A program made the translations under genes and the position numbers. Positions 15,250 through 25,821 of a DNA stretch of 64,000 nt are shown one piece after another. Positions within the stretch are counted from its first letter, which is position 1. Each line of letters starts with the position of its first letter. A model generated the notes under the pieces. It ran no database searches and was not told the DNA's origin. It worked only from the letters and a program-made list of their open reading frames with translations. This DNA comes from Zopfochytrium polystomum (Eukaryota; Chytridiomycota; Chytridiomycetes; Chytridiales; Chytridiaceae), in NCBI GenBank assembly GCA_025765615.1, contig JAIVFJ010000037.1:310001-374000 (forward strand). Direction: 5' to 3'.

Positions 15250-15678
15250 GCCTTGCAACCACGCAAAGATCTCCCGCGAGAGGTCGGCAACATCATCGGT
15301 CTTTTTTGCGCCAATCGAATACGGAAGAATCTTGATTGTCACGCCCCTGAGTCCGCGTTGCTGCGCATGTTCAAATCACATTTCCAGGTGAGGATCTGCT
15401 GAGCTACAGCACCAAAGCCTCCAAACCCTCACCGCCGCAAGTCAGGGAGGCCCCGCCTTTGAGATTTTTAGCTGCCAAGGAAGCTCCACTACAGGTTCGC
15501 AGCACTGGAAGGTACGAAGCTTCTTTGCGCAGTGGATGTGCTTGTTAACCCGCCCAACCAGTTCAACAACAAGCAACATGTTACAAAACTCTATGAAAAA
15601 GACGTCAAAGGGTTTTGCCTGGCCTGTGAGAAAATGGGGAAGATAACGTTGCCAAAGGACGATCGACAGTCAGGTTAA
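15250..15678 (+). CDS. Hypothetical protein exons, unrecognised
   Basis: Two plus-strand blocks have clear protein-like composition. Around 15265-15388 the translation includes LPREVGNIIGLFCANRIRKN and ALLRMFKSHFQ. Around 15562-15678 it reads FNNKQHVTKLYEKDVKGFCLACEKMGK-type sequence ending at TAA 15676-15678, after a CAG acceptor. The blocks are linked by about 170 nt that is open in two frames. Joining them needs either a 22-nt intron, which is too short, or a one-base shift at the GG after TTCCA. The start is not identifiable because an in-frame TGA precedes the first block. No family is recognised. It could be the 3' end of a multi-exon gene or a decaying copy. Confidence 0.35.
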
Positions 15679-15745
15679 GTTTGAAGGATTTTAGCTTGCT
15701 ACTTACTGTCCATGCAGCATATCTGGTCCAGCCCATAATTGTTTT

Positions 15746-16251
15746 TCAAATATTTGTTGCAGTTGTACGTCTGATCTGGCTTGTTATATTTTCTAACACG
15801 AAGACAGTGACAGCACTTGTCAATTGAGCTCTGGTAAGATTATCTCTAGGCTTTGATGGCGACTCAAAAAGCGTAGCTGCAGCGATCTGACGCAAGCCAA
15901 ACGACGTTATTTTCTTTCCACTTCGAACCGAGAGATCAAAAACACTGCTCTTCATGTCTCCTTGCCGCTAGATATTTTAAGACGCGGTGTGGTGAGTAGT
16001 GTTTACCCTGCTGGTCTTTGCTGATGCACCTATTAGTGGTTGAATTTGGCGCTCGACTTGGTCAGTTTGGTAAGAATTGAGTGGAAACACTTCGTCGTAC
16101 TCACCAAGTGAAGGTCAGTGACTGCTTCAGAGGTCAGACTTTTCGATGCATAGAAAGCTTGTCTCTCAGTGGCTCGTTCCGACTGCGAAAGGTTTCTTTG
16201 ATGAAGTTCGATCAATCTGCAGCAAATTTTAAATGAGCAACAGATCTTCAC
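15746..16251 (-). other. Weak open stretches, minus strand
   Basis: Two short minus-strand ORFs (about 15746-15955 and 16033-16251) have plausible composition but no recognisable motif and no clear splice link. They lie between the plus-strand hypothetical blocks. I see no reason to call a gene here. Confidence 0.2.
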
Positions 16252-16252
16252 A

Positions 16253-18009
16253 ATGAGGCAGCTTCCAACGGAAACAACGCTGAGCTATGGTAAACCAACC
16301 AAGCTTTTTACTGAGGTTGACAGCACTCCAGCTTTCATTAGCGAAAAGCCAGACGACAGCATTGGGCTTGGAGCAATACCGCGAACGCTCCAGTTTGGTT
16401 CAGGCATTGAGCACTTTACCCAGGTCATCAACATGACGAAATTGCGGGCAGCAGAGAAGAAAGAGATTAAAATGCTTGGTACGACAGTATTTTTTGTGTG
16501 ATTGCTAACGTAGTCAGCGAGTGAATCCAAAATGCCCTCGTCAATTACAAGCCTTCCACCAATTATCGCTTTTGGTTCGCGCGTGAGTCAAAGCACACCC
16601 CCATTGGACAAACCAAGGCAGAAGTGCGGGTCTCCTTCAGCAGCAGCGGACGAATTGATAGCAGCGGTAAGAGTTCCGAGTCTGAGCTACAATATGAACA
16701 CCCCAGTCCAAGGCTTCACACTCTGAATTGTCGAGAGGGCGTTCCTCTTCTCTCAAGGTGGAACAGGCGGTCTCCCTACCGGCGGAATCCTCTGAACTTC
16801 CTCAGACAGGGAGAGCAAAGGCGTCAGTCAGGAGGTCGAGACGATTATCAAACAGAAAAGAGCTCGGCAAAGAAGTCGTTGCCCCAGGTGCCCAAGGCGT
16901 AGTTCAACATTACGATCCAGTTCGATACGCCAGCAGCAACCAAACACCACACCTCGAAGCTGTTGAGAACACAGCTACTCAACCCCATGATGGAAGTAGT
17001 GTTACTTGTCAAGGAGGCGATACTCCTTCTGAGCTTTTGCATATGGATGCAAAGTCACCAACAGCACCGACTCCAGAGGACCACCTTGAAAGGGAGACCT
17101 CAGAATACCTCCGCAGCAGATCCGTCGAGGGCTCAGGCGTTGTCAGCCAGCTGATGATAGCTCTTGACAGGCAAGGGAGGGTTCATGCAAGCCTCTTTAA
17201 CGTTTTAGAATTAGGATTATAACCTCAGTTGATGATGATACCCAAATGGCAGACAGGGCCTCTCCATCATCTCGTCCCTCAAGAGTCAGCTGGGGTGACA
17301 AATTCCAGATACCCATCCAGAGCGCTGGATTCCCTATTGGCGACCATACGTTGGATAGAGAAATTCCACCGCCTGAGCCACATCCTCCTATCAAGCCACC
17401 AAGTCTAGCTGAGCGAGTATTAGCTAAGTCTCGCTTGTCATCGCCAGGATGGAAGACAAGACTACCTTCAACTCCGACGTCGGTAATCATCTGTCTGACG
17501 AACTGGAGGAGTCAGTTTCCCAAGCAGTCTCGAGGGAAATGGAAGGCCCTGCTTCGACTTTCGATTTTGAACGACAGACAGCAGCCCTTGAAGAAAATTT
17601 ACACCACGGACGAGTCGATATGCTGACAAATGAGACTCCTCTCAGTGGTTCTCAAGCAAACGATGAGGGTCTGACTCCTATTTCACTTCAAATAGAGAGC
17701 ACACTTCCCAGCAAGTGCTCTCCATCTCCCTCAGTATCTGGGGCAGCGGATGCGCCAGAAAATGGATCCAACAACATCACAGAATTGGTAGACGACTCTG
17801 GACTGTTGGAAAAGCTTGCCATAGCTGATGCTGGAGCAACATTACAGCAGCTAGCAAAAGTGGCCATGGCTGCAGAGGGAGATGTTTTCGCAGTCCTGGA
17901 TGAAGAAGGGGACGACGATACTTTGGAGCTTATTTTTGATGAGGAGGCTGATTCTTATCTTGACCCAAAGGTGGAAATGAGTTTCGCCCTCAACTGTTAC
18001 CATCACTAA
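16253..18009 (+). CDS. Hypothetical Ser/Pro-rich protein with acidic C-terminus
   Basis: A run of plus-strand coding-like blocks: 16253 to about 16480, about 16520 to 16667, and about 16707 to 17220. A second run at about 17246-17515 continues, in a shifted frame, as 17449-18009. Composition is disordered and Ser/Pro/Glu-rich. The end is strongly acidic (AVLDEEGDDDTLELIFDEEA), and TAA lies at 18007-18009. Probable introns carry GTACGA and GTAAGA donors. Local G+C is lower than in neighbouring genes. No domain is recognised, and a retrotransposon Gag-like product cannot be excluded because a solo LTR starts 350 bp downstream. The number of genes and the start are unresolved. Confidence 0.35.
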
Positions 18010-18359
18010 CAGACCTGACATACAGACTGGAAAATACTACTTGATTGATGAAGAAGATTAGTACTTGGACAGAGAAGAACTCAATTCATTACCTTTTGTT
18101 GACGTGTGAAAAGATCACAATGTTTCATATTTTGTGTGCATAGATCTCACAACTGTCATGTTTTGAGTCTTTTTTGGTTGTTGTGGCTTGTTGTCCGCTT
18201 TTCGTTCAATTTCTTTCTCAACCCCTTTCCAGAAACTTTGATTTATTCCGTCCTTGCCCTTGACTGTTTCTTCCTGTTTCTCCTTAGTTTGCTTGAGTTG
18301 ATTGTTTCGTCATTTTCAGTTTCATATTTATTGTCCCTGCTCTCTGTGTTCTCGTTCAG

Positions 18360-18773
18360 TGTTAGGCAGAACTGACTGGTTAGCAGCAAGAGGCACAAGA
18401 CGGACCTGAGCCTATTGTGACTTCAGTTATTGTTCTCACAATGCCTAAGGGAGAGAGCCACTGCCAATGCAAACCTGGGCACTGGCTTGCACTGTTGACA
18501 AATACTCCAAGTATTAAGTGGAATGGAAACCTGGTGTTAACAGTTTTCCTCCTCCTCTGCTCAAGCAGATAATATAGGAGAGGTTTTACCCTGTGCCGGT
18601 CACGCTTGCCTAGCAACTATTACAGGATGTATATCATCATCATGTATCAATAATTCATAACAGAGTTTTTCTCCTTTCTCTCCAAGTTGGGGAGAAGGAC
18701 CACCCCCAAACACACATCTCCACTTCATTCACTCCTTCCACTCCTTCCACTCACTCAGAGTAGACTGTTTACA
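18360..18773 (+). repeat. Solo LTR, copy A (414 bp)
   Basis: It begins TGTTAGGCAGAACTG and ends with TTTACA. It is collinear and highly similar to the 414-bp copy at 20543-20956, with a few substitutions and small compensating indels. It contains a TATA-like stretch (AATATAGGAGAGG near 18570). No matching target-site duplication is visible (TTCAG before, CTACT after), so the locus has been rearranged since insertion. TG...CA ends and length fit an LTR; the parent element is not in this window. Confidence 0.75.
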
Positions 18774-18780
18774 CTACTGA

Positions 18781-18943
18781 TCCACTTAATACTTGGAGTA
18801 TTTGTCAACAGCGCAAGCCAGTGCCCAGGTTTGCATTGGCAGTGGCTCTCTCCCTTAGGCATTGTGAGAACAATAACTGAAGTCACATTAGGCTCAGGTC
18901 CGTCTTGTGCCTCTTGCTGCTAACCAGTCAGTTCCACCTAACA
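18781..18943 (-). repeat. Partial inverted LTR, copy B
   Basis: This is the reverse complement of the first 160 or so bp of the same LTR. It starts 7 bp after copy A and ends at the inverted terminus CCTAACA at 18943. Copies A and B therefore form a near-palindrome of about 160-bp arms with a spacer of about 260 bp, which could fold as a hairpin in RNA or single-stranded DNA. It probably arose by nested or aberrant insertion followed by deletion. Confidence 0.8.
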
Positions 18944-18982
18944 AGTAGTTTTCTCATTAGTTTCTCTCAGTAGTTTTTCTCA

Positions 18983-20542
18983 GCAGTTCCTGATGCATCC
19001 CTAACCCGTGAAGCAAGCTTGCTCAGCAGGCTTGTGGGCTCGCTTTGTTACAAAAACTCCCAAGTCTGCCCAGTGCTGATTGTTCGGAGGATGTTCACTC
19101 TCATTCCACCTGCCAAGGTACCAACTTATAAGCTATTGATGTACGCGGCCGATGCGAGGGGGGAGGACACAGCAGGAGGATGTGTGCTGTCTTGCTGGAG
19201 GCAGAAGCCATGCAGAGTGGTGCTTGACTTACAACAACAGGGATGGCGCTGGCACCAGTTTGGTTACTGACACCAATTAAACTCAAAAGCAACGTCGACT
19301 TTGGGTGCTGAGCATTGGTTAGCAAATCAGCAATTGAGTCTTAGGGCTGCCATCCAGCAAAAATTGGAATTCGCTTTTTTGCAAAAACAGCCAAAAAAGT
19401 TTAAAATCCTTCAAATACGAGCTAAAAATCGAAGTGTAACTTCCGCACAGTCTACTGGAAAAATCCAACATTCTAAATTGACTTGACAGCAAACTAGAGC
19501 CATCTGTTGCCAAAGTAGATGGAGAGCGAATGTTTCAGACAGATTGGTCTTGTTTAGAGAACAGTTTGTAAGAGGGAGGCGCCCTGTACAAATGAGGCAT
19601 TGAACTGAGGTAGTCACAGGTTAAGATGGAGTAAACGTTGACTCAGGTGACCAAAATGGTTTTTATTTGTTTGTCCTCAAAGGTGGAGAAAGAGTAGGCA
19701 GATGTGATCAGGGTCTGGGATGATGCTTCTCTGGAGCTGCTGGAGCTGCCCCTTTTACATTGCAGGTGGTCTCAGCCTCTCAGTAATCAGACTTTGGGGA
19801 AAGCCTTTCAGATCTGAGAGAAAGAGTTTAGACTTTCAGGAGGTATGAATAACATCATTGCTGCATCACTCTGAGTTTTCCATGGAGTTATGTGGGCAAA
19901 GAAATAAGTTAGGCTCCCTGCCAAGCTCCCATAATCATTCCTATCAAACTTGCTAGAGTGTAGCACACTGATGTGGTCTACCCAGGCTGAGGATCAGATC
20001 TACGTCAAAGCACTCGTACAGTGTCAGAGAGCAGGAGAGGTGTCAATAACACTGGGACCAGCCTGAATGTCATCTTGACTCACCTTTACTCTTGAAGATA
20101 GGTCAGAGGATCTTAAAGGTACGGGTATAAGATATCAAGATTATGGACTTCAACCAAGTCTCAGTGAATTCTCCCAGCAGAGACCTCAGTTGGATTTTGT
20201 CTTTATGTCTTAGGGATGTAGACAAGAAGAGTCAGTCACAAATTTTGAGCAGGGAGATTGGCAAAGCGACTCAAGTTCAGAAGCTCAGGACTTTGCATTG
20301 GTCCCTCCTTTCGACTCAACTTGGGATGTGATAACAACAGCATCGCAATCTGTATCAGTCTTGTTGTTACAGTCATTGCTTACCCAATTAAGAGGTAATC
20401 GGTAGTCTCATCCTTGTAGAGACAGCAGATCCGGAGGTCGATCACGCAGAGCAGCAGGGGCGAGAGAGACCAGTGATGCAGAGACTGCCGCAATCCTCCA
20501 GCTGATGGAACACCGGAAATCCGCAATGTTGTCGGTTGCAGG
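18983..20542 (+). CDS. Hypothetical multi-exon coding region, unrecognised
   Basis: Several plus-strand blocks look like exons. One runs from about 18983, after a TTTTCTCAG acceptor, to a GTACCA donor at 19117 or on to TGA at 19268-19270. Others are about 19301-19486 (LRAAIQQKLEFAFLQKQPKK), about 19492-19568, about 19980-20040 (QIYVKALVQCQRAGE), about 20217-20390 and about 20423-20542 (AETAAILQLMEHRKSAMLSV). The last is interrupted exactly by solo LTR copy C. No family is recognised, and whether these belong to one gene is unknown. Composition is AT-richer than the flanking transporter and signalling genes. Confidence 0.3.
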
Positions 20543-20956
20543 TGTTAGGCGGAACTGACTGGTTAGCAGTAAGAGGCACAAGACGGACCTGAGCCTATTG
20601 TGAATGTCAGTTATTGTTCTCACAATGCCTACGGGAGAGCAAGCCACCACCAATGCAAACCTGGGCGCTGGCTTGCGCTGTTGACAAATACTCCAAGTAT
20701 TAAGTGGAATGGAAACCTGGTGTTAACAGTTTTCCTCCTCCTCTGCTCAAGCAGATAATATAGGAGAGGTTTTTACTCTGTGCCAGTCACGCTTGCCTAG
20801 CAACTGTTAGAGTGTGCATATCATCATTATGTATCAATTATTCATAAACAAGTTTTTTCTCTTTCTCTCCAAGTTGGGGGGAAGGACCACCCACAAACAC
20901 ACATCTCCACTTCATTCACTCCTTCCACTCACTCACTCAGAGTAGACTGGGTTACA
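20543..20956 (+). repeat. Solo LTR, copy C, with 5-bp target-site duplication
   Basis: A 414-bp sequence begins TGTTAGGCGGAACTG and ends GGGTTACA. It is flanked by the direct repeat GCAGG (20538-20542 and 20957-20961). TG...CA termini plus a 5-bp duplication are diagnostic of LTR-retrotransposon integration. With only one LTR between the duplications, this is a solo LTR left by LTR-LTR recombination. It sits in an open plus-strand block that continues for a few codons on the far side to TGA. Confidence 0.88.
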
Positions 20957-21412
20957 GCAGGTTGTGTGAAGGTCATTTGGTTCTGAGAGAAAAAGATTGT
21001 TCTTGCATGAGTTGCCAATGTTGAGCCTTTTACTCCTACCTTTCTCTTTATTTTATTTCTCGGCCCTACGTCCTGGTGTTATGTGTTTGTGTGCGTGTCG
21101 TGCTTTCATGATCACTCCCCACTAGTCAAGCCGCTACTGTTTCTGACAATCCTCCCTCCAGTTGAATCACCTGTGTTCTTCCTTTTGTTCAGAATGTTGT
21201 TGAACGGTCCAGACAAGTACAAGTTCGCGAAAACAGAACAAAAGCAAAAAAAAAAAAGACAAAAAGAAAGGTAACTAAACACAGTGCAGGGTTGGGAAAA
21301 ATAAAAGGCAGAGCCAATCGATCGCTGGGGCCGGCCGCTCTCCGGAAGAAACGCACGCGCACACGCAATTCGGTGTCCGGTTTGTCCACTCTGGCGACGG
21401 TCTGTCCCTGCC

Positions 21413-21450
<38 letters not shown>

Positions 21451-21660
21451 CCTTCCAGTGTCCGCTGTCTGTCACACGCTCGGCTCCCGGAAGCTTTCCT
21501 GTTTCTGTTCGGCGAAACTATTTATTCCTCCCTCGACCTTGCCGATTCCAAAATTTGTCCCTTTTTACTTTTTCTTTTTCTTCTTCTTCTTCGAAGAATC
21601 ATCGCCGCCTTCAGATCCCCGACGTTGATCATCAGCAACCGAACAATTTTTGCCGAGCTG
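20957..21660. other. 5' flank of the MFS gene with CTGT microsatellite
   Basis: I see no gene here. It is pyrimidine-rich with a (CTGT)n run of about nine units at 21411-21446 and further CT-rich tracts, typical of the long pyrimidine-rich leaders upstream of genes in this window. An upstream extension of the MFS reading frame is open from about 21292 but has no ATG and low-complexity content. Confidence 0.55.
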
Positions 21661-22601
21661 ATGAGGATAATGATGGTGGCGGCAACAACGACTTCGACGA
21701 CGGCGACGGCAGGGACGGCTCAGCCATCGGCAGCGACAGCAGACTCCTCCTCCTCCTCCTCCTCCTCCTTCCCACAGCGCCCCGCCTCCACAACCACCGG
21801 GCGAGAAGACGGCGCATTAGCTCCGCAACCTCATACCCCCTACTCTCCGGCTCCTTCCTCGCCTTCTCCGCCCTCTCCGCTCTCTCCGCACCTGCCTTCA
21901 CTCGCCGCTGCTTCCGCCTTTCACCACGCCGCGACTCCGCCTTCAGCATCATCGACCCCGACCACTGCACGACCAGACGACGATCTGCCCCACATCCACA
22001 TCATCCAAGCGTCGCCGCTCCACCCGCCACAGTCACCGCCCTCCTCGCGCCACCACCACCCACAAGAGACCGAAAAGGCAGACGCAAAAACAGCGGCCGA
22101 CACCGGCCGCCGCCGGCTGGGCGGCAAGGTCGACGAGCCGTTCCAGATCGCCGACGAGGCCGCGTACCACCACGAGCCGCGGTTGGCAGGGGTGGACGGC
22201 CGCGGCGGCAGCGAGGACGACTTTGACGGAGTCGGCGACGAGCCGGACGGCGGGCTGCAGGCTTGGCTGGTCGTATTTGCGTCGTTTGTCGTGCACTTTG
22301 TCGTGCTTGGCATCATGTACTCGTTCGGAGTGTATCAGGTGGGTGCTGCTTCTTTTTCGTGTGCTCCGAAGCCCACTTCCCTAAATCAACGCGGGGGTTG
22401 CCGCATCTCCGTGATTTCGGCGCTTTTGTGTGACAATTACTGAATCAGACCCGCCTTGTTTTCCTTTTTCCCCGTCACTAGTCATACTTTGTCTCCCAAA
22501 ACGTAAGCTTGTGGGTCATTTTGATTTCAAAGCAGGCAGGGCCGGGCTGAGCGACCTTCTTCTCACCTCTGTCTCTTTCTCTCTGTATCTTTCACCCTCG
22601 T

Positions 22602-22642
<41 letters not shown>

Positions 22643-24178
22643 TCGCACGCATTCTTCACGCATTCGCACGCATTCACGCCCATGTACAGCTTGCGCCGTC
22701 GTCGGTGGTGTCGCTGATCGGGACGGTTGGGGCGGCGCTCATCCCTGCTTTTGGCATTGTCTCTGGGCGGCTCGCCGAGCGGTTCGGTTTCCGGCGCATG
22801 ATTTTCATCGGCACGCTGATCCTTTGTGTGAGTTGTTACAGAACTGACAAGTCTTTCGCTTTTTTTTGTTTTCTTTTTTTTTTTTTTTTTTTTTTTTGTT
22901 ATCCTTTCTCCTCCGTCGCGATGCCAACGTGCCATCGGTCGTGATTGTCAATCTTCTCTCAGTTCTAATTTCCCTATTTGAACTCGTTACCCCACACTAA
23001 CTCACACGCACAAACACTCTCTCCGCGTGCGCGCAGTCCGGCCTACTCCTCGCGTCGTTCGCAACTCGCGTGTGGCACCTGTTCCTGACACAGGGCTTCC
23101 TGTTCGGCCTCGGCTCGTCCATCGCCTACTTCCCCGCTGTCGCCATCCCGTCTCAGTTCTTCTCCTCAAAGCGTGGCCTCGCGACCGGCATCGCGGTCTC
23201 GGGCAGCGGCGTCGGCGGTCTCGTCCTCACCCTCGTCACCACCAAAATGCTCGACGCCCTCGGCTTCCAGTGGACCATGCGCATTTCGGCCGCTTTTGCG
23301 CTGGGTGAGAGCATGGTTTTTTTTTTTTTAAAAATTTATTTCCTTTGCTCGCACTTTCCGAAGGCCCTGTGTTGATAAACTTGTCCGTGCCCGCCCTCCT
23401 CCTCTTTTGCTTCCCTCAGTCAGTCTCCTCGCCGTAAACCCGCTCCTCGAAACGCGCATCCCCCCTGCGCCCAACTCGAAAACCGACCTTACAATCTTCA
23501 AGGACTCACGCTTCGTCCTCCTGATCTGCACGGCCTTTTTCGCGACCTTTGCGAACCTGGTCCCCATCTACTTCCTGCCGCTGTTTGCCCAGGAGCGGCT
23601 CGGGCTCGCGCGCGCCACGGGCTCCGCCGTGCTGTCCGTCTACAACGGGTCCTCGGCCCTCGGCCGCGTCCTGCTGGGCCTCGGCGCCGACAGCGTCCTC
23701 GGTCGCATCAACAGCCTGGTGCTGTGCATGTTTTTGAGCGCCGCGTCGTTCCTCGGGTTGTGGAGCTTTGCAAACTCGCTGGCGCTGCTGATGGTGTTTG
23801 CCGTCGTCAACGGGGTGAGTGTGCAAAAAACGGTTTATTCAATGCTCGCGCGCACGCACACACACATAAACTCATACTCACACACCTCTCAACCACAAAA
23901 AAAAAACGTAGTTCGTCGCCGGCGGCTTCATATCCCTCTTCCCCGTGACGCTCGCCTCCATCTTTGGCGTGCGCCGCCTCCCGAGCCTGGTCGGCACCAT
24001 ATTCTCGGTCAGCTCCATCGGCAACTTTGTCGGCTCGCCGCTCGCCGGCGTCATCAAGGACGCGTCCGGCGGCTTCGACGCCGCAATCTACTACGCCGGC
24101 GGCGTCACGCTCGTCTCGTTCCTGTTTGTGCTGTCCGTCAGGCTGATGGAGGACCGGAATCCGTTCAAGCGGATGTGA
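21661..24178 (+). CDS. MFS transporter, monocarboxylate-porter-like (MCT/MCH)
   Basis: Twelve-helix major facilitator, probably at the plasma membrane; MCT-like fungal members carry monocarboxylates, riboflavin or related solutes. The substrate cannot be read here. Exons: 21661-22338, 22690-22827, 23037-23304, 23420-23814 and 23912-24178, phase-consistent with GT-AG borders. About 190 disordered cytosolic N-terminal residues (Ser/Pro/Thr-rich) precede the MCT-type first helix (GGLQAWLVVFASFVVHF). Helix-loop features include GRLAERFGFRR, GSGVGGLVL and GLGADSVLGR. The protein ends in a short polar tail (EDRNPFKRM). A (CA)n microsatellite lies in intron 1. The ATG at 21661 is the first in frame. 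Confidence 0.87.
22604..22641 (+). repeat. (CA)n microsatellite in an MFS intron
   Basis: About 19 CA units shortly before the acceptor of intron 1, followed by a degenerate tandem of ATTCGCACGC-like units (22642-22678). Confidence 0.9.
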
Positions 24179-24809
24179 GGCGGGGATGGGGTGTTGGCGA
24201 CTCCCACCTGCGGGATTTTTTGATTTGCGGTCTTTTATTTCTTTGGCGGCTTTAAGAGTGGGTCTTGTTTTCGGTTCGACCTTATGTCCCTTCTGGATTT
24301 TTCTCGTTTTCTTCTGTTTTCGTGCCCTCTTGCTCTCTCTCTCCCGTCCCTCCCTCTCTCCTGCCGAGTCTGTGCTTCGACTCTTGTGACCTTTGCCTGG
24401 ACGAAACCGTGGCAACGCGTCAAGCCCTTTCTTCCGTTGGCTTTAATTTGCCTGATATCTTTGTTCTGATGGTCTCCGCTTTTTGGACCTCGAATACTGC
24501 ACCCCAAACAAAAAAAAAAGAAAAAATCAACTTGAAACGATCAAGAAAGTGAAGCTGCCAATGACAAGAAACCCGTTTTATGTGTTCGGCTCAATTCACG
24601 ATCTGCCTCCCTTCGTGCCTTCGTCGAGAATCTGCGAGGTTGGCCAATGTTCGTCGACCGTGATTCCCAGCAGCTTAAGTGACACCGGCCAAAACAGAAG
24701 CCCCACCGCAGCGGGTTGCACGAACTCAGAAATGACCCCCGGTCATTGTCGTCGTTGCCTTCTGCCTGCCTGTCCCCCACCACCAAGCCCCGTCACATTG
24801 AAGAACGAT
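24179..24809. other. Intergenic, no gene seen
   Basis: 3' flank of the MFS gene. It is T-rich just after the stop, with a short A-run near 24509. No coding block with family resemblance is seen. The minus-strand end of the degenerate gene copy at 24.8-25.4 kb fades out here. Confidence 0.5.
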
Positions 24810-25383
24810 CGGACCAATCCTTGCTTCAAGTGCGCATTCACTACCGCGAAACATTAGCGTTAGTGAAACTTTCGCATAGGTGATTGTTGGTTTCGAGTTC
24901 GACAGCGCAAACGTCAACGCAGTTCCACTGCAACAACTGAAGGCGTGCAAAGTAGTCGAAAACGGCAGTTCGGTCTGTCGCGAAGTTTTCGGGGAGGCCA
25001 TAATCATTGATGCCCAAAAGAACAACCCATATCTATATCAACATTTTGGCGGTCTTCTGCTCAATCTGTTCCAGTTGACTGTCAAGGAGCTTGTTGCGCA
25101 GGTCGAGGAGCTTGTTGCGTAGGTCGACAAGCCCTTTGCGTTGCTCGGTGAGGTCTTCCCAGTACAGGGGATACCAAATCAGTGGGTTGTTCTGATGAAG
25201 CTGTTTTGCAAAAGGCGATAACGAATCCCACGCTACTACGGGATCGGCAATAGAGGCTTCAATCCGCTCTATCTTGGCCGACACCGCTGAGATCTGTGAG
25301 TCAAGAGCGTGCAGCTCCCCGTCGACGCTGCTTCGTTTGGTGGCTGGGGCCGGCGGCTCCACTGTCGTTGCAAACCGTTCCAT
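24810..25383 (-). pseudogene. Decayed paralogue 1 of a coiled-coil/REase-like gene
   Basis: The minus-strand ORF starts at ATG 25383. It encodes a coiled-coil segment (VDGELHALDSQIS, AKIERIEAS), then a conserved block (SPFAKQLHQNNPLIWYP), then a tandem heptad duplication (LRNKLLDLRNKLLD), ending near 25033. The next block (GLPENFATDR, LQLLQWNCVDVC) matches the paralogue at 33.5-35.0 kb. The two then diverge. Here the sequence jumps from WNCVDVC straight to the stretch matching the paralogue's WHSKPEIAHT, so the intervening catalytic-looking region is missing. Frame shifts follow. It is therefore a deletion derivative. A LINE lies about 85 bp upstream of its ATG. Confidence 0.7.
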
Positions 25384-25452
25384 TCCGCACGGACTTGTCA
25401 AAAGCTGGTTGATCTAATACTTTTTCGTGACTTCACGTTTGAAGCTCAGCGA

Positions 25453-25467
25453 CCAACGCCGCGACCA

Positions 25468-25469
<2 letters not shown>
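25453..25469 (+). repeat. Target-site duplication (LINE 3' side)
   Basis: CCAACGCCGCGACCACC, directly adjoining the element's poly(A) tail (T-run on the plus strand). An identical 17-mer is present at 32901-32917. Confidence 0.93.
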
Positions 25470-25503
<34 letters not shown>

Positions 25504-25821
25504 TATTCCACGCAGCCGGAAGCTGCGTGACGGGAAGAGTGAAATGCCACGCAGGTATGGCAGGGAGCCAAGAACCTTGACAGAACCAAGCGTGTCTCCA
25601 CGCACAGGCCACCCTAGCCGTTAACGCTACCAGGAAACAAACAACAAGAAGAGAAGCAACAACAACCAAGGAAAGAGAAAAGAAGAGAATAAGGTGGGCC
25701 GAGGCCCTGCGGAGAGTGTCCAGTGGACAGCGGAGAGGGTGGTGAGCGGAGGGCAAATGGGAAATGGCAACACCGCGGAAAATGTGAGCAGGGAGGAGAT
25801 CCTCAGGGGACGTCAGGGGGT

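Noticed and set aside
18360..20956. Copies A and C as the two LTRs of one 2.6-kb element
   Set aside because: Copy C has its own perfect GCAGG duplication on both sides, so it is an independent solo LTR. No PBS or polypurine tract adjoins the inner edges.
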